Counted from the first letter of the stretch, positions 46,671 to 58,136 are shown. The stretch: DNA of 64,000 bases from Liolophura sinensis (GCF_032854445.1 NC_088298.1:13815504-13879503), one strand, 5' to 3'. Notes: a model not told the origin generated them from the sequence alone. Program-made: numbers and translations.

Positions 46671-48274
46671 AAGCTATACCGGCGAATTTCGTTTCCTGTC
46701 AGTTGGTGTAAATTACCTTGCTGTCAGTTTGCGTGACACTGGTGACAATATTTTGTCAACCTCAACCACTGGACCGTTTGCAAACTCAATAGCTTGATTT
46801 CTCCCAAACTATACTGCTTGCTACCAAGGTTTTGAAACAAAGGACAACGTAAAGACTACAGCATAAAGAGTAAGTGATGCTATTGTACTTCATAGACTTA
46901 TTCTCCTTTTCCATTGGTCGAGAGACAATCACATGATATTCTGCAAAACATGATGTACAACGATCACGCGCCCAAAGAATGCAACGTCACGCTCACAAAG
47001 TAATATCCCAGGTTCGCGAGGCACGTTCATCCAACGATCTCGTGCTAATATCCAACGATCACGTGCGTTGTTTCCGCGGCAGTTACCTCCCTTTGTTAGC
47101 TCTCCGACGTCTGCTTGTAGGTAAAGTAAACAGTGGTTTACGGTTATAGCTCCGTTATCGGCGTACAAATCCGGTGATATAAACATAGCCCCAAAAGGTA
47201 TATGTACACGGTTTTTTTCTATATACTAAAACAGATGGTGCATGCTGTGGGATGAATATAAGAAATTGCTCTCGAAAACTGATCTTCAAGGGCGAACAAG
47301 ACTTGAATGTCGCATCTCCAGAGCTGACAATTCCTCATTTCCCATCTCACGTAATCCCTTCAAAATTCGGTCAGGGTTTTATTCAGGTGACTGTTAATGC
47401 AAATGCTTAAATAGTGGCAACTTAAATGTCCTTGATCATCATCGCTTCGGCAGAATTAGGAGGTACAAGCCAAAGCTTTTGGCTGGATCTGCACTCTTTG
47501 GCTGCCTTGTATGTTCTTCGGTCGCAAAATCCTTGTGTTAGATCGTCTGCGAAATGGTTGACGTTTTTTTCTTGTTTCCCATATTTTTCCGTACAGTCGC
47601 TTCATGAATTCGGTCCTTTGCATGACAAAGCCGTAGGCCTGCAGTTTTTCAATCTCGAATAGGCCAATGCTTACACATGGTCAAATCCTACCCCCTACAC
47701 GGTTGTGTAGGGGTCAAGGCCAAGGCTGGTTGTTTATATCTCCACCCCTCTCCGGTTTACTCCACCAATAACCGGCACGCCGTGTTGAACATCCAATCAA
47801 TCTCCATACTAGTACGAAATATTCTGACTTATGCCGCAGATAAAATGACAGACATAACTTCAAATTGGATTTTTTATATATGAGCATTCCTGTATCAGTG
47901 TAGGCCTAGCTGACAAGTGCAAGCCAGCAGGGAACCAGAAATGTACCGTAGTGAAATTCACATAGTTTTTTGCGCACTACTGTAACCTGTTGATATTACT
48001 TGTTGAGATATTACCTGTACCTGTAGACAAGTAAGTGTTGTTTATTTGATAAATGCTGTACAGAAATAAAACGGGCGGGTAGGCCAACTGTGTGCGTTGC
48101 TGCTGTTGTTGTTGTTGTTGTGTTACACCAATAAACGTCACATTCACAAGTGCAAAATAGTGTCACATAGCACAAAAAAGTGTGTCAGATGATGTTTTGC
48201 AAGAGAAAAAATGGTATAGATAATTGAATGACTAATTCGGTTGACATGAATAGGGTGAGATTTTGTGAATCTAT
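46671..48274. other. No gene recognised
   Basis: About 1.6 kb with short frames only and a (TGT)n microsatellite at about 48,103-48,121. Confidence 0.45.
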
Positions 48275-48362
48275 GCGACATTCGTAGGCCTACACCAGCC
48301 GTCAACCAATAAGGACGTTCCAGGTCAATAATCGCAAGGCCATTTCCCAAGCCATTCTCGAT
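48275..48362 (+). repeat. R1 interspersed repeat, core only
   Basis: GCGACATTCGTAGGCC, CCGTCAACCAATAAGGACGT and CAGGTCAATAATCGCAAGGC are all R1 core pieces. The copy stops at 48,360. Confidence 0.7.
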
Positions 48363-50107
48363 CTCGATATGTCAGCTCTCCTTCTGGTAAGCTATTCGGC
48401 GATCTCCTGAGATATCTGTTCACTGACGGAAGGCAGTGTCGTCAGACCTTCAATGAAAACAACTTTCTAGATATAAACAGTTCTAATCACCACCCTGCTA
48501 GTTGTTTTCATTTAAATAAATAACAAAAAAGGGGAGGGCCGGGGTCATTCTTCAGTGGATTTATTCACACGGAAAAATTGCAATTTTTAATTGCAAGGGC
48601 AATTATAAACCACGGTTGCGCGAAAATTGGAGAACAAACATCAAGAAAACTTCGATATTTTATCTTTTTAGACTGTACTTTGTGTATATTAGAGGTATAA
48701 AACGACCACGATTCGCAAAACCTAAGCGGCGGACGAATATAACGGTGTGTTGCCGTCCGTCACATCGGCTGAGACTCGAGTGACTCTATATTGAAAGCTC
48801 GAGTGACTCGCACTGAAAGCAGATCCTAAAAATATGAAGTGATAAAAGTTGTAATTTATTAAACGTTACTTGTCTCTGGTCTCCAAATGATGTTTTGTTA
48901 TCACAATGAATTACAATTTACATGAAAGCAAAGAGGCTATGCCTCCGGGATGTTTAACCCATCAGCGGAAGGCATACAGTACTTCAGACAAAGCACACCA
49001 GCCTCAACGGTTTGGAAACTCTGTCCACAAACATAGCCCTCGGGGACAAGATGAATCGACTTCTCACCCCAATTTCTTCGGTCACTTAATTCATTAATTC
49101 AAATTAACATCTTTCACATGCAGCCCAAGAGGCCTTTATGACCCTATGAAAACGTCATCAGGAACTTTTTGGTGAATAACTAATTACTCTCGTCTACAAA
49201 TTGTTAACACTGCTTAAATTCATCATTATTTGGGACTGTATGTGTTTTATTAATGCTAATGGAGTTTGACGAGTTCTGTGAACAGCAATATTGGAGAAAT
49301 TGTATCATCTTGTCATCGAGGAGAAAATGCATTAAAGCATCGCCATTGTGCGTGAAATCAAGCCTTGGTGGATTAAATTCCGTTTTTGAGTATGGAGCAT
49401 TGATTAAGGCCTTCGCTTCAAATGAAATGTCAGGTGACATCTAGATTTAAGAGAACTGAAGAATTGCCATCTATTGTAAGTTATCACCGAGGGTTGAACA
49501 TCCGTCGGTTATTGTCGTTCATAAACTCTTGTCAGCGCATGCGTCGGAATCGCCACTGACAAATATTGTACAGATATTTTGAATAACACCGAGGTCGCTG
49601 GGTTCATGAGAATGAGGCATGAAGGGATGTTACTCTGTTACAAACTCTTTTGTTTATTGATGATAGCATCCTTATATCTAACATGTGCAAATAAAAACTC
49701 TGGTTAGGTTAAACTGTGTCGCGAGTGTTTTAAATGTAAAACATGCACAGTAATGGTAGTGATATGAACGGAACGTAAAGAGCGACGCATGCGCTTTAAG
49801 GAGTATAGGTAGTGCAAGGTATTTGGTGCGTTGGGATACATTTGTGATTTGAGGAGAACGTGAACAATAAAACATGATTTATAGGATTTTAAACCACAAG
49901 ACTGCAGAACATTGATGAAGCAAATAATAAAAATAGTATATTTCCCTCTGGCAGTGATAAAAAAACATGACACAAGTTTGCAAAATTTACAGTTGTAATT
50001 GGTCTCAAAAAATCTAGAGCTTTTAGGATCTTAATTTTGTCATACCGAGAGTCCAGACATGCTTCCATTGCAGTCTAGTTTGAGGCTTCGAAGCTAAAAG
50101 CTTGGAA
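48363..50107. other. No gene recognised
   Basis: About 1.7 kb. Near 48,775-48,830 a short piece (CTCGAGTGACTC) is repeated twice. No frame with a known domain. Confidence 0.4.
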
Positions 50108-50315
50108 TCTATGCTTCGAAACGGACATTGTTATGTCAGCAGTCAACGATCCAGGTCAATAATAGCAAGGCCATTTCCCAAACGACATACAACACACATC
50201 ACCACAGAATTGAGAAAGTATATAAAGTGCCTAATTAGGACGGAATCATACAAAGAGAAGCAGTCAATTGTTTTCAGTGACGCGAGGAACGTTAGGCGAA
50301 TGAGAAATCATCATT
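50108..50315 (+). repeat. R1 interspersed repeat, partial copy
   Basis: ATGCTTCGAAACGGACATTG, CAGGTCAATAATAGCAAGGC, CACCACAGAATTGAGAAAGT and AAGCAGTCAATTGTTTTCAG follow the R1 order, with a 3' half like the copy at 61.9 kb. Confidence 0.75.
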
Positions 50316-51286
50316 CAAATCGTGCGCCATGCACGTATGTAAGTTGTCGATAACAAAGTATGCACCTCGGTTGGGCTATTTCTCCCACTTTTTGCTGACT
50401 TTCGGGAAAACCGTATGTCGAAACTGAACCAAGCTGCTGGTGAGTACTCCAAAAACAAAAGCACTATGCAGATATTCCGAGGTGATATGGTCATATCTTT
50501 AACAATCTTACCAGAGAGTAGATCAAGCCTCACTCATCACAAAAGCGGGATATAACTAATAGCTTCAAGCTAAATGTATGAAACTCATTTATCTCGTGAT
50601 GTTAGATCGTTAAGTGCCTGTCTTGTCCGACAGTGGTTCAAAACATGTCCCGGAACGAGTCACGTGACCGACAACCGAATACACCTGCCGTCAGACATAA
50701 ATGCAGACACGCCAGGGGTGCCTTTTAAATATGTCTCGTGATATAATGTGTATGTAACTACATGTGCGTCGACATGGCAGTTTATGTGATCTTTGTAAAA
50801 CGGAACTAGGGCCAATTTCATATAACTTCGTGAATTATATGTCTCGTAACTTGTTCATAAATTACGTTGTTTGGACTATTGCCCCATGCAGCGACCCGGT
50901 TTAGGAGACGAGTCAAGTAAGTGTGTTCTGACACTACGTTGTCATGGTAGTCACGTGCGTAAACAAGTAGTAAACCACGACAACTTATAAAGAAACTTAA
51001 CTATCAAGTAGATAAGTAATTGTCTCATGAAAAGTTAGGTTTACATAGATTTTGAGATTTATTATTTCTTTCTCTTTGGATTAATATGTCTAGTACAAAC
51101 TCCTCAACACTATTTTACTCATATAACAGTATCCATGACGGGTAATTGACTAAAGTCATAAAATTGACGTTTCTAATCAACCGGAGATTAGTTTGGACAC
51201 TGTTACTAAATAAATAGTGTTATATGTGTACGATGAGAGCTACAATAACGCAAAATTTTACAGCTTGGCGGAAGAGGGATAAGTGA
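50316..51286. other. No feature recognised
   Basis: Unassigned AT-rich sequence. Confidence 0.4.
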
Positions 51287-51392
51287 CGTTTTGTACGGTG
51301 GGTTTGCATTTTGTACGGTGGGTTTGCATTTTGTGCAGCGGGTTCGCATTTTGTACGGTGGTTTTGCATTTTGTACGGTGCGTTTGCATCCA
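51287..51392. repeat. 21-bp minisatellite, five copies
   Basis: Tandem units of TTTTGTACGGTGGGTTTGCA with small variants. As 21 is a multiple of three, frames stay open (NPPYKM-type repeats on the minus strand), which is not evidence of coding. Confidence 0.93.
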
Positions 51393-51939
51393 TGCATCTG
51401 TGTCAAAATATAGAAAACATGAGCGAATTTAAACGGCGTAGATGTACTTGTGGTGAGGCATGTAGAAAGAAAGACATTACACCTACGAACACAAAGTCTA
51501 GATGGAAACAGTTTGTAAATGTCAGTTAGTGCTTCCAGACTAATAGTGTTAGATGTTAACTGTTAGAAATAAATATTTTTTTCATTACTCTGGTTTAGAT
51601 GTTTCTGCTCTTCTTTCACCCCTCTCGTGTGGGCAACATTGGGTAAATATGAATCGCAACGGCCTGAACTATGTAACAACTATGTATCTACCGGAATGAA
51701 AGTAAGAGCTTTTCTTATTCATGCCATTATCAGCCCACAACATTGCTAATAAAGAATCAAAAACTGTACTATTCTTAGACTACAATGGCCGAAATTTTTA
51801 GGTGTGTATTTCTGCAATTTAAAGCATTTTGATCTATGATTTATAAAGCAATTTACGTTACATTTCTGAGTTTGGCCATGCTTCTAGCAGACGTCTATGA
51901 CGAAAGGCTGGGTATGCCAACGTCTGGAAGGTATCAGAA

Positions 51940-52061
51940 ACTAATAAAAGTGCAGATTAGCTTAAGTGACAGTGTTACCGCGCCGCGGGGGCGTTTGGGT
52001 GGCATAGGGCCAGACATAGAAACCCTGCGCGGTCAGAATTTAAAGCTGATTGGGACATTCC
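51940..52061. repeat. R4 low-copy repeat, copy 2
   Basis: TGCAGATTAGCTTAAGTGAC, CAGACATAGAAACCCTG and GATTGGGACATTCC match 44,768-44,880. It lies inside the 152-codon frame described under the 66-bp array. Confidence 0.7.
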
Positions 52062-52066
52062 TTGTG

Positions 52067-52670
52067 GTACAGCCAGAGCAGAGACGACGATGTGACAATT
52101 CCACAGATAACATGTTAACATTTAGCATGAAGGTACAGCCAGAGCAGAGACGACGATGTGACAATTCCACAGATAACATGTTAACATATAGCATGAAGGT
52201 ACAGCCAGATGAGAGACGACGATGTGACAATTCCACAGATAACATGTTAACATATAGCATGAAGGTAACAGCCAGAGGAACGACGACGGTGTAAAACACT
52301 TCAATAGATAAAATGTTAACTTAGAGCATGGAGGGTACAGCCAAATGAGAGACGACGGTGTGACACTTCAACAGATAACATGCTAACTTAGAACATGGAG
52401 GGTACAGCCAGATGAGAGACGACGGTGTGACACTTCAACAGATAACATGTTAACATATAGCATGGAGGTAACAGCCAGAGGAGAGACGACGGTGTGACAC
52501 TTCAACAGATAACATGTTAACATATAGCATGGAGGTAACAGCCAGAGGAGCGACGACGGTGTGACACTTCAACAGATAACATGTTATCTTACAGCATGGA
52601 GGGCACAGCCAGAGCAGAGACGACGGTGTGATAGTAGCCTCAACATGTTAGGTTATATAGCATGAAGGGT
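52067..52670. repeat. 66-bp minisatellite, about nine copies
   Basis: Units start GTACAGCCAGAGCAGAGACG and contain CACAGATAACATGTTAACAT and TAGCATGAAG. Clean copies begin at 52,067, 52,133 and 52,199, with indels accumulating downstream. Sixty-six is a multiple of three, so the first three units extend a plus-strand frame (51,836-52,294) as a 22-residue repeat (VQPEQRRRCDNSTDNMLT...). That frame starts with a hydrophobic, signal-peptide-like stretch (YVTFLSLAMLLADVY) but crosses the R4 repeat and breaks in the fourth unit, so I do not call a gene. Confidence 0.95.
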
Positions 52671-54464
52671 ACAACATCTTACATTTGACATAAGGTAAAT
52701 CTTATTCTGAACCAAGATCATCATATTTCGTAATTCAACTCTTGTTATCTCGCCGAGTAGGGTTGCCTGTATTGGGAGAGACATACCTCTGGCTCATATA
52801 TTCACATTTTGACTGAAGGCAGGGCAATTCTTGATTAAAAGCAATTAACAAACAAAATAATACAGAACAGAATAATAGACACCTTGAGACATTTTGATGA
52901 TTTTCTCCCTTTCACTATTTTCAGATAGTTGTGTGGCGTCATACTATTATGTCTCGCTTATTCTTCAACATAATGCTTTCCACTTTGACAGCCCTGCAAC
53001 TGAATACTTAGGCTGCAAAACTGTTCTACAAAACCACCCACGGACCCTCAGACTAATACGGGGCGGCATCAGCAGATGCCCAAAGGCTTTCAGGAACACC
53101 AGCAGCATTGCCTTTCACCACTGGATGATTAATTAGTAATTCTTTTCGTCTGACAACCCCAGGTCTCCCCTATGCGCACAGGACAAGTTACCGCCAATCG
53201 GAAATCAAATTGACGTAACCATTTAGTGCATGTCCCCCGTGTCGGCCACGTGATTTACCGTATCGACAGGCACCAGCGACTCATGTAGAATTCATGACCG
53301 TCGGAAGCCAACAGGCGGGAGACAACAGGCGGAGGTCATTTAGTGGAGGGTCAGTGTGAGTTAAGTACAACCGTCAACACACGGTAAATCACCGCTACAG
53401 ATACATGTACAGGTATCTGTAGCGATATGGCATCAATCATTTCCGTATACAATCATGGGAATTGAAAACGAACAAAACCACAGGCAACTTTAAAGACGCC
53501 AGAAATATACGATGACAATATTTCTTTTAAATCCATGGTGACCAGCGCACACTCCTGGGTTTTCTTTCTTTTTTTCAAGTTCATTTTCAGTGTTAAGGTT
53601 GGAAACGAATCTATATATATGTAGTTCTTCGCTTCACCATATACTGAAAATATTTTTGGGTTCAGGTAAAAAAACTGGATTTTCGACGGTGGGTATAGAG
53701 TTGAAATGTAAGTCTCAAAGAAAATTTATCTTTTTGAATCCATTATATCAGTTCCATGGGTCATGACGGACTTCATTTTCGTTGGTCTAACAGATCTATT
53801 CATTTGTACACGGATTTTGTCTTTAAAAACTAAGCACCACTGAAATTATTGTATTGTTCTACGTATTTTAACACATGCGGCAGGTTTTATTAGTGGGTTG
53901 ATTTCTGTGCTCACCCAAATAATGTTGTTATTTTTACCACACTCGCCAACGTTCTTAGTTACCTAGACGGGGAAGTTACTGCTGAAATTAATTGGATTGG
54001 GTCGCCGTCGGAAGAACAGGATTTCCCCCTATTGCATTATGCAAAACTGATCATCATGTCAACACTATGGTCGACATACCCATTCATACAATATGGCCTA
54101 CATTATAAAGTGCTCTTGTATCGGGCCTTAGCCAGCCTGCAGAATATCGGTGGGGAACTATCGCCCGCGGGGTAAAGCCAAGGGTACAGACGACCAATAC
54201 ATGTACAGGTATGAAAAGATGTTAATAGAGCTTTATACTAGAGCTGTGAGTTAAGGTGGATACCGCTTTCGTGTGAACGGGTGTGTGGGGAACTGGTTGC
54301 GAATTTGCTCGCCGCGTACAATTTGTACAAGATGACGGATGTTTCTAGTAGCTTTTGATGCTTAGAAATGTTAACCATGATTATGTATAATGAATATCGT
54401 AGACATGTTTCCTCCCGTTCGTGTCAAAGCAAGGCATCCTTCGGATAGTTTTCCCGGTGAGGTT
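52671..54464. other. No gene recognised
   Basis: About 1.8 kb of unassigned sequence apart from the hairpin at 53,393. Confidence 0.45.
53393..53424. repeat. Perfect 12-bp-arm hairpin
   Basis: CGCTACAGATAC and GTATCTGTAGCG are exact reverse complements around the 8-nt loop ATGTACAG. No Helitron-type CTRR end and no T run follows it on either strand, so its role is unknown. Confidence 0.9.
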
Positions 54465-54640
54465 ATTACCTGTATAACATTACAGCAACTTTCAGACCGG
54501 TAAAGGCCTTTCCGTGTTCTGAGCCCCCGCACATTGTCTGTGGAGAAAACCTAAGCTTTTAGGAGGGAATTCCCCTAAACAGGCTCTAACAGATCGATAC
54601 AGCTTCGTCAATAATGGCGACTGTGACACGGCTGGACTGA
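54465..54640. repeat. R5 low-copy repeat, copy 1
   Basis: GTAAAGGCCTTTCCGTGTTC, CACATTGTCTGTGG, AACAGATCGATACAGC and TGACACGC match 60,270-60,455 in order (AAAGGCCTTTCCTTGTCGG, CACATTGTCTGTAATGG, ACAAATCGATACCAGG). The family is unknown. Confidence 0.75.
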
Positions 54641-54834
54641 CACGCTTGGGGGAGAAAATTAGAGGCCACACACACCCTTGGTTGTACTGGAACCCTGGTT
54701 TGTGGCAAAATGCAGCAGTACAACGGTTAATTAAGTGCGAACGTTGGCTTTTAAAGAGTCCTTCAAAGAACTTTAAACTCAACCATAGCACTGTAGGAAT
54801 GCAGGTTCTAGCAGGCTACAGTGATGGGAGTGTA

Positions 54835-55225
54835 AGAGAGGCACTATATCTTGTTATACAATACCCACCGTCGAAGTGTCAGAGTGGCACTATATTATGT
54901 TATACAATACCCACCGTCGAAGTGTCAGAGTGGCACTATATCTTGTTAAGCAATACCCATTGCCGAAGTGTCAGAGTGGCACTATATCTGGTTAAACAAT
55001 ACCCACCGTCGAAGTGTCAGAGTGGCACTATATTATGTTATACAATACCCACCGTCGAAGTGTCAGAGTGGCACTATATCTTGTTAAGCAATACCCACTG
55101 CCGAAGTGTCAGAGTGGCACTATATCTTGTTATACAATACCCACCGTCGAAATGTCAGAGAGGCACTACATCTTATTATACAATACCCACTGTCGAAGTG
55201 GGTGACACTATATCTGGTTAAAAAA
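54835..55225. repeat. 46-bp minisatellite, about eight copies
   Basis: CAATACCCACCGTCGAAGTG, TCAGAGTGGCACTATAT and a TTGTTATA-type end repeat every 46 bp (starts at 54,859, 54,905, 54,951 and on). Forty-six is not a multiple of three, yet all three plus-strand phases lack stops. A 191-codon frame (54,646-55,221) therefore runs through, cycling QYPPSKCQSG, YTIPTVEVSEW and SNTHCRSVRV every three units. This looks like a chance property of the unit. Confidence 0.95.
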
Positions 55226-56122
55226 TTCCCACTGTTGAATTCCCAAAGCGCTTTAGTGAGAAAATGTATTTAACTTTTGACAACTTTTGATTGAGTAAAA
55301 GCAGTCACAAGCGCATACATAGGTTTAAGAAAATGTTAACATCTTGTACAATCAGCGTACTTTTGGAAGTAATCTGTAATTTTGGCAGTAATGTGTATCA
55401 GGATGTGATTTCGATTCACTTCGGTCCCACACACTCCGTTGTGATATTTCAAGCTGATACATTTTTGTCAGCTAATAAGATTGTTCACGCTAGAAATGAC
55501 TCAGGTCAATGTAGATGCTTGAGTTTGCTACCTCACTGTCAGCATCTGATGGAAGGAACGACACATGGGAATGTGGTTACTTGAGTGCATCCCACCCAAG
55601 TCAGTATACTGCATGCAACAACCAAATCTGAAGGTGTTGGAATAAATCACATTGTACAGTTGCTGTTTTTTTACTCCATTTTAGTTTTTCTCCAATAACA
55701 ACCCCACGTTCTAGCAATAATTAACGACATGTTGCCTATCACACTGAAGGAAATTAGTGGCTTAGGTACTGTCCGCTAAAAACAGCAACACAAACGATTT
55801 CGTCTAACTTTTCATAACTTTACAGCAAAAGTACTGTCTATAACGTTGGAATGTCATGAGAAGTCTGTGCCTTACTGGACACTGCGCGTGATAAGGGACG
55901 TCTCAAAAATGCTGAGCGTCGGGCTTCCCCACCCACAATAACCAGTGTATATTGTAAAAATGTGTTTGTCCTTTACAAACTCTTCAGACGTACACGTCTC
56001 CATATAAAGCATGGCCATTTACAAAAGGCTTATACAAAGACAGGGACTGATCACTGGCAGGTATATACACTTTCACGTTACTTTTCAGTGTAGTGTAGGG
56101 AATTCAAATTAAATCGTTGTGA
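55226..56122. other. No feature recognised
   Basis: About 0.9 kb of unassigned sequence. Confidence 0.4.
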
Positions 56123-56455
56123 GCCTTCCGTGTCCGTGGCCCGTGGCCGACATCGCCGATATGGCCAGCAGGCAAGCACGGCGCAATGACACGGGAGCCC
56201 CTCACCAATGCGGTTCACCAAAGCTCATACTGGCTTCCTCTCCGGCCGTACGTGGCAACCTGTGAATGGTCGTGGGTTTTCCCCGGGCTCCACTCACCAT
56301 AATGCTGGCCACGTCGTATAAGTGGAATATTCTTGAGTACAGCGTAAAACACTGTTATGTATGACTATTTAACGTTTTCATGTACTGTTAGTCTGCGGAC
56401 CTTTATGTTTTCAATACCGTAACAACACCAATCAAGTAAACAAAATAAATAAATT
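56123..56455 (+). mobile_element. S1 SINE with a 72-bp insert in its tail
   Basis: A diverged head (CCTTCCGTGTCCGTGGCCCG), then ATGACACGGGAGCCCCTCAC, TGGCTTCCTCTCCGGCCG, GAATGGTCGTGGGTTTTCCC and ATATTCTTGAGTACAGCG. The tail motif AAAACACCAATCAA is split by 56,353-56,424. Confidence 0.88.
56353..56424. mobile_element. 72-bp mini-element with TGTTA(T/C)G ends
   Basis: The insert starts TGTTATGTAT and ends ATACCGTAACA, so its termini are inverted repeats with one mismatch in the first ten bases. ACAC flanks it on both sides (56,349-56,352 and 56,425-56,428), a 4-bp duplication of the S1 tail sequence. It is far too short to encode anything. The superfamily is not known. Confidence 0.75.
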
Positions 56456-56934
56456 AAACAATGGTCTCACTCACGAAGCGATGGTGTAAATTTCTCCCCC
56501 ACGGGAATCCCTTCAAATTCATCATATCATACAGAAGTGGGTGAAGCAAGCAAAGTCTCAACTGTGGGCAGTTTATATTCAGATCTTGCTTGAAAGGAAC
56601 GATTGTATGACTATGACTGACAGGGAGTTTGGCTCTACAATAGTGACGCTAGGTCTACAGTTATAATACGATTCTTGCGTGGCCGTGTAGCCACTGGTGG
56701 TGCCTTACTTCTGAGACTACAGACATCCACAGGAGGTTTCAGCAGTCATCATCAAGGTGGAACGTTGAAACTACTCACCACTTTTCAAGTAAACGTGTGA
56801 ATTGTTTACATTCCGTAAGTGCGAAGACAATGGACCCTGGATTCATGTGTGAATTGCAACTAGGCTGCCAGCTATATGGGATTTGTCAACATTTCCCGTA
56901 AATATATATCCGTGCGACCTTGAGATTAGGTTGT
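56456..56934. other. No feature recognised
   Basis: Unassigned sequence before the R2 block. Confidence 0.4.
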
Positions 56935-58136
56935 TGTAAGGGTACCACTATGGGAGAGTAAAGATGAGAAACAGCTTGCTTTTTTAACTCTCAGATCAGC
57001 GATAGGCCTTACACACAAAGAAACTAAGAACAAAGACAACTGACAATAATACTCAAAAAACATACTAATAATAATTCGAAAAATGTATAGTCTCTTACTG
57101 ATGACAGCGTCTGTAGCCGGATGGAATATTCCGGCTTCCACAAGCGAGTCAGTTCACGTAAGTATAAAATCCACAGTCAAGAGGAATTCCTCACTTGACG
57201 GATGACAGGAAGACAAGTGGGCACGGCACGCTTACGATGGTTTATTTCCCAACTGCCTGTGAACGTGCAACTTCTCAGGGCGGACGGGTTGACAGTAGTG
57301 TCCGTGATGCCGAACTTTCGAGGTATGCTTTACTTCTCGGGAATATACACAAAGTAACTTTCAGGGTAAACTGTGATGAAATGTGCGTATACGCATAAAG
57401 AGACAATGGGCGATACAAGCTCCAAAATAACGTTTCAAAAAGTAGCAAGTGGCGAAACTCAAGCTCACAAACTGCTCCGTACAGAAAATGGAGTACAAAT
57501 GACGAATGTCGAATGGCATGAAAGCTGATGTCTCCAAACTCAGCAAAATCCTACACAGTGAATGTCAGTAAATGCTGTCAGCTGGACTTGAGTAAATGAC
57601 TGTGAGTTTCACAACTCCGCGGCTCATATTTATAGACTAACGTAAGAAAATTCTGGATGGTTTGATCGTAAACATATTTACATCACCAGTACATATTTCC
57701 AGAATGTATACGCTATTTACAATGACACTAAACTCATAAAGTGAGTGAGTGAGCGCTTGGGGTTAACGTCGTACTTAACAATTTTTTCAGACGAAGGAAT
57801 CTTTAGAGTGCATGTAATGTGCCCCCTTGTTACAGGACGGATTTCCATCGCTCTTTTATCTAGTGATGCTTCACTGAGACGCCTTACCGAAGGTCAAGTA
57901 AGCTGACCGCCCGAGCCATTATACTGATACGGGTCAGCCAGTCGTTGCTCTATCCCCTTCATGCTGAACGCCAAGCGAGGAAGTTACAACTTCCTCTTTT
58001 AAGGTCTTAGGTGTGACTTGACCCAGGATTGACCCTGAATCTACCTCTACCGAAGCGGACGCTCTACCAACTGTGCTATCGAGGCTGGTCTAAACTCATA
58101 AACACCGAAGCCTCGAGAACGCTTGACTGCATTACA
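56935..58136 (-). repeat. R2 repeat block, copy 2, split by an S2 SINE
   Basis: Matches 4,281-5,071 over its length (GATCAGCGATAGGCCTTAC, CAACTTCTCAGGGCGGACGG, CGATACAAGCTCCAAAATAA, CACTAAACTCATAAA). The TATA-like CTATAAATATG on the minus strand is at 57,625-57,635, and an AATAAA on the same strand lies near 57,240. An S2 SINE interrupts it at 57,741. Confidence 0.8.
57728..58102 (-). mobile_element. S2 SINE, tRNA-derived, with target-site duplication and known empty site
   Basis: On the minus strand the head is ACCAGCCTCGATAGCACAGT with box A TAGCACAGTTGG. A box-B-like GGGTCAATCC lies at about tRNA spacing, and a central core (CGTATCAGTATAATGGCTC) is shared with S3. The other end is a GTGAGTGAGTGAGCGCTTGG tract. 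CTAAACTCATAAA flanks it at 57,728-57,740 and 58,090-58,102. R2 copy 1 has the single uninterrupted version at about 5,027-5,039, an empty site. Confidence 0.95.

Noticed and set aside
58030-58090. tRNA gene on the minus strand
   Set aside because: The tRNA-like head is continuous with a SINE body, has a degenerate box B and is inside a target-site duplication; it is the S2 SINE.
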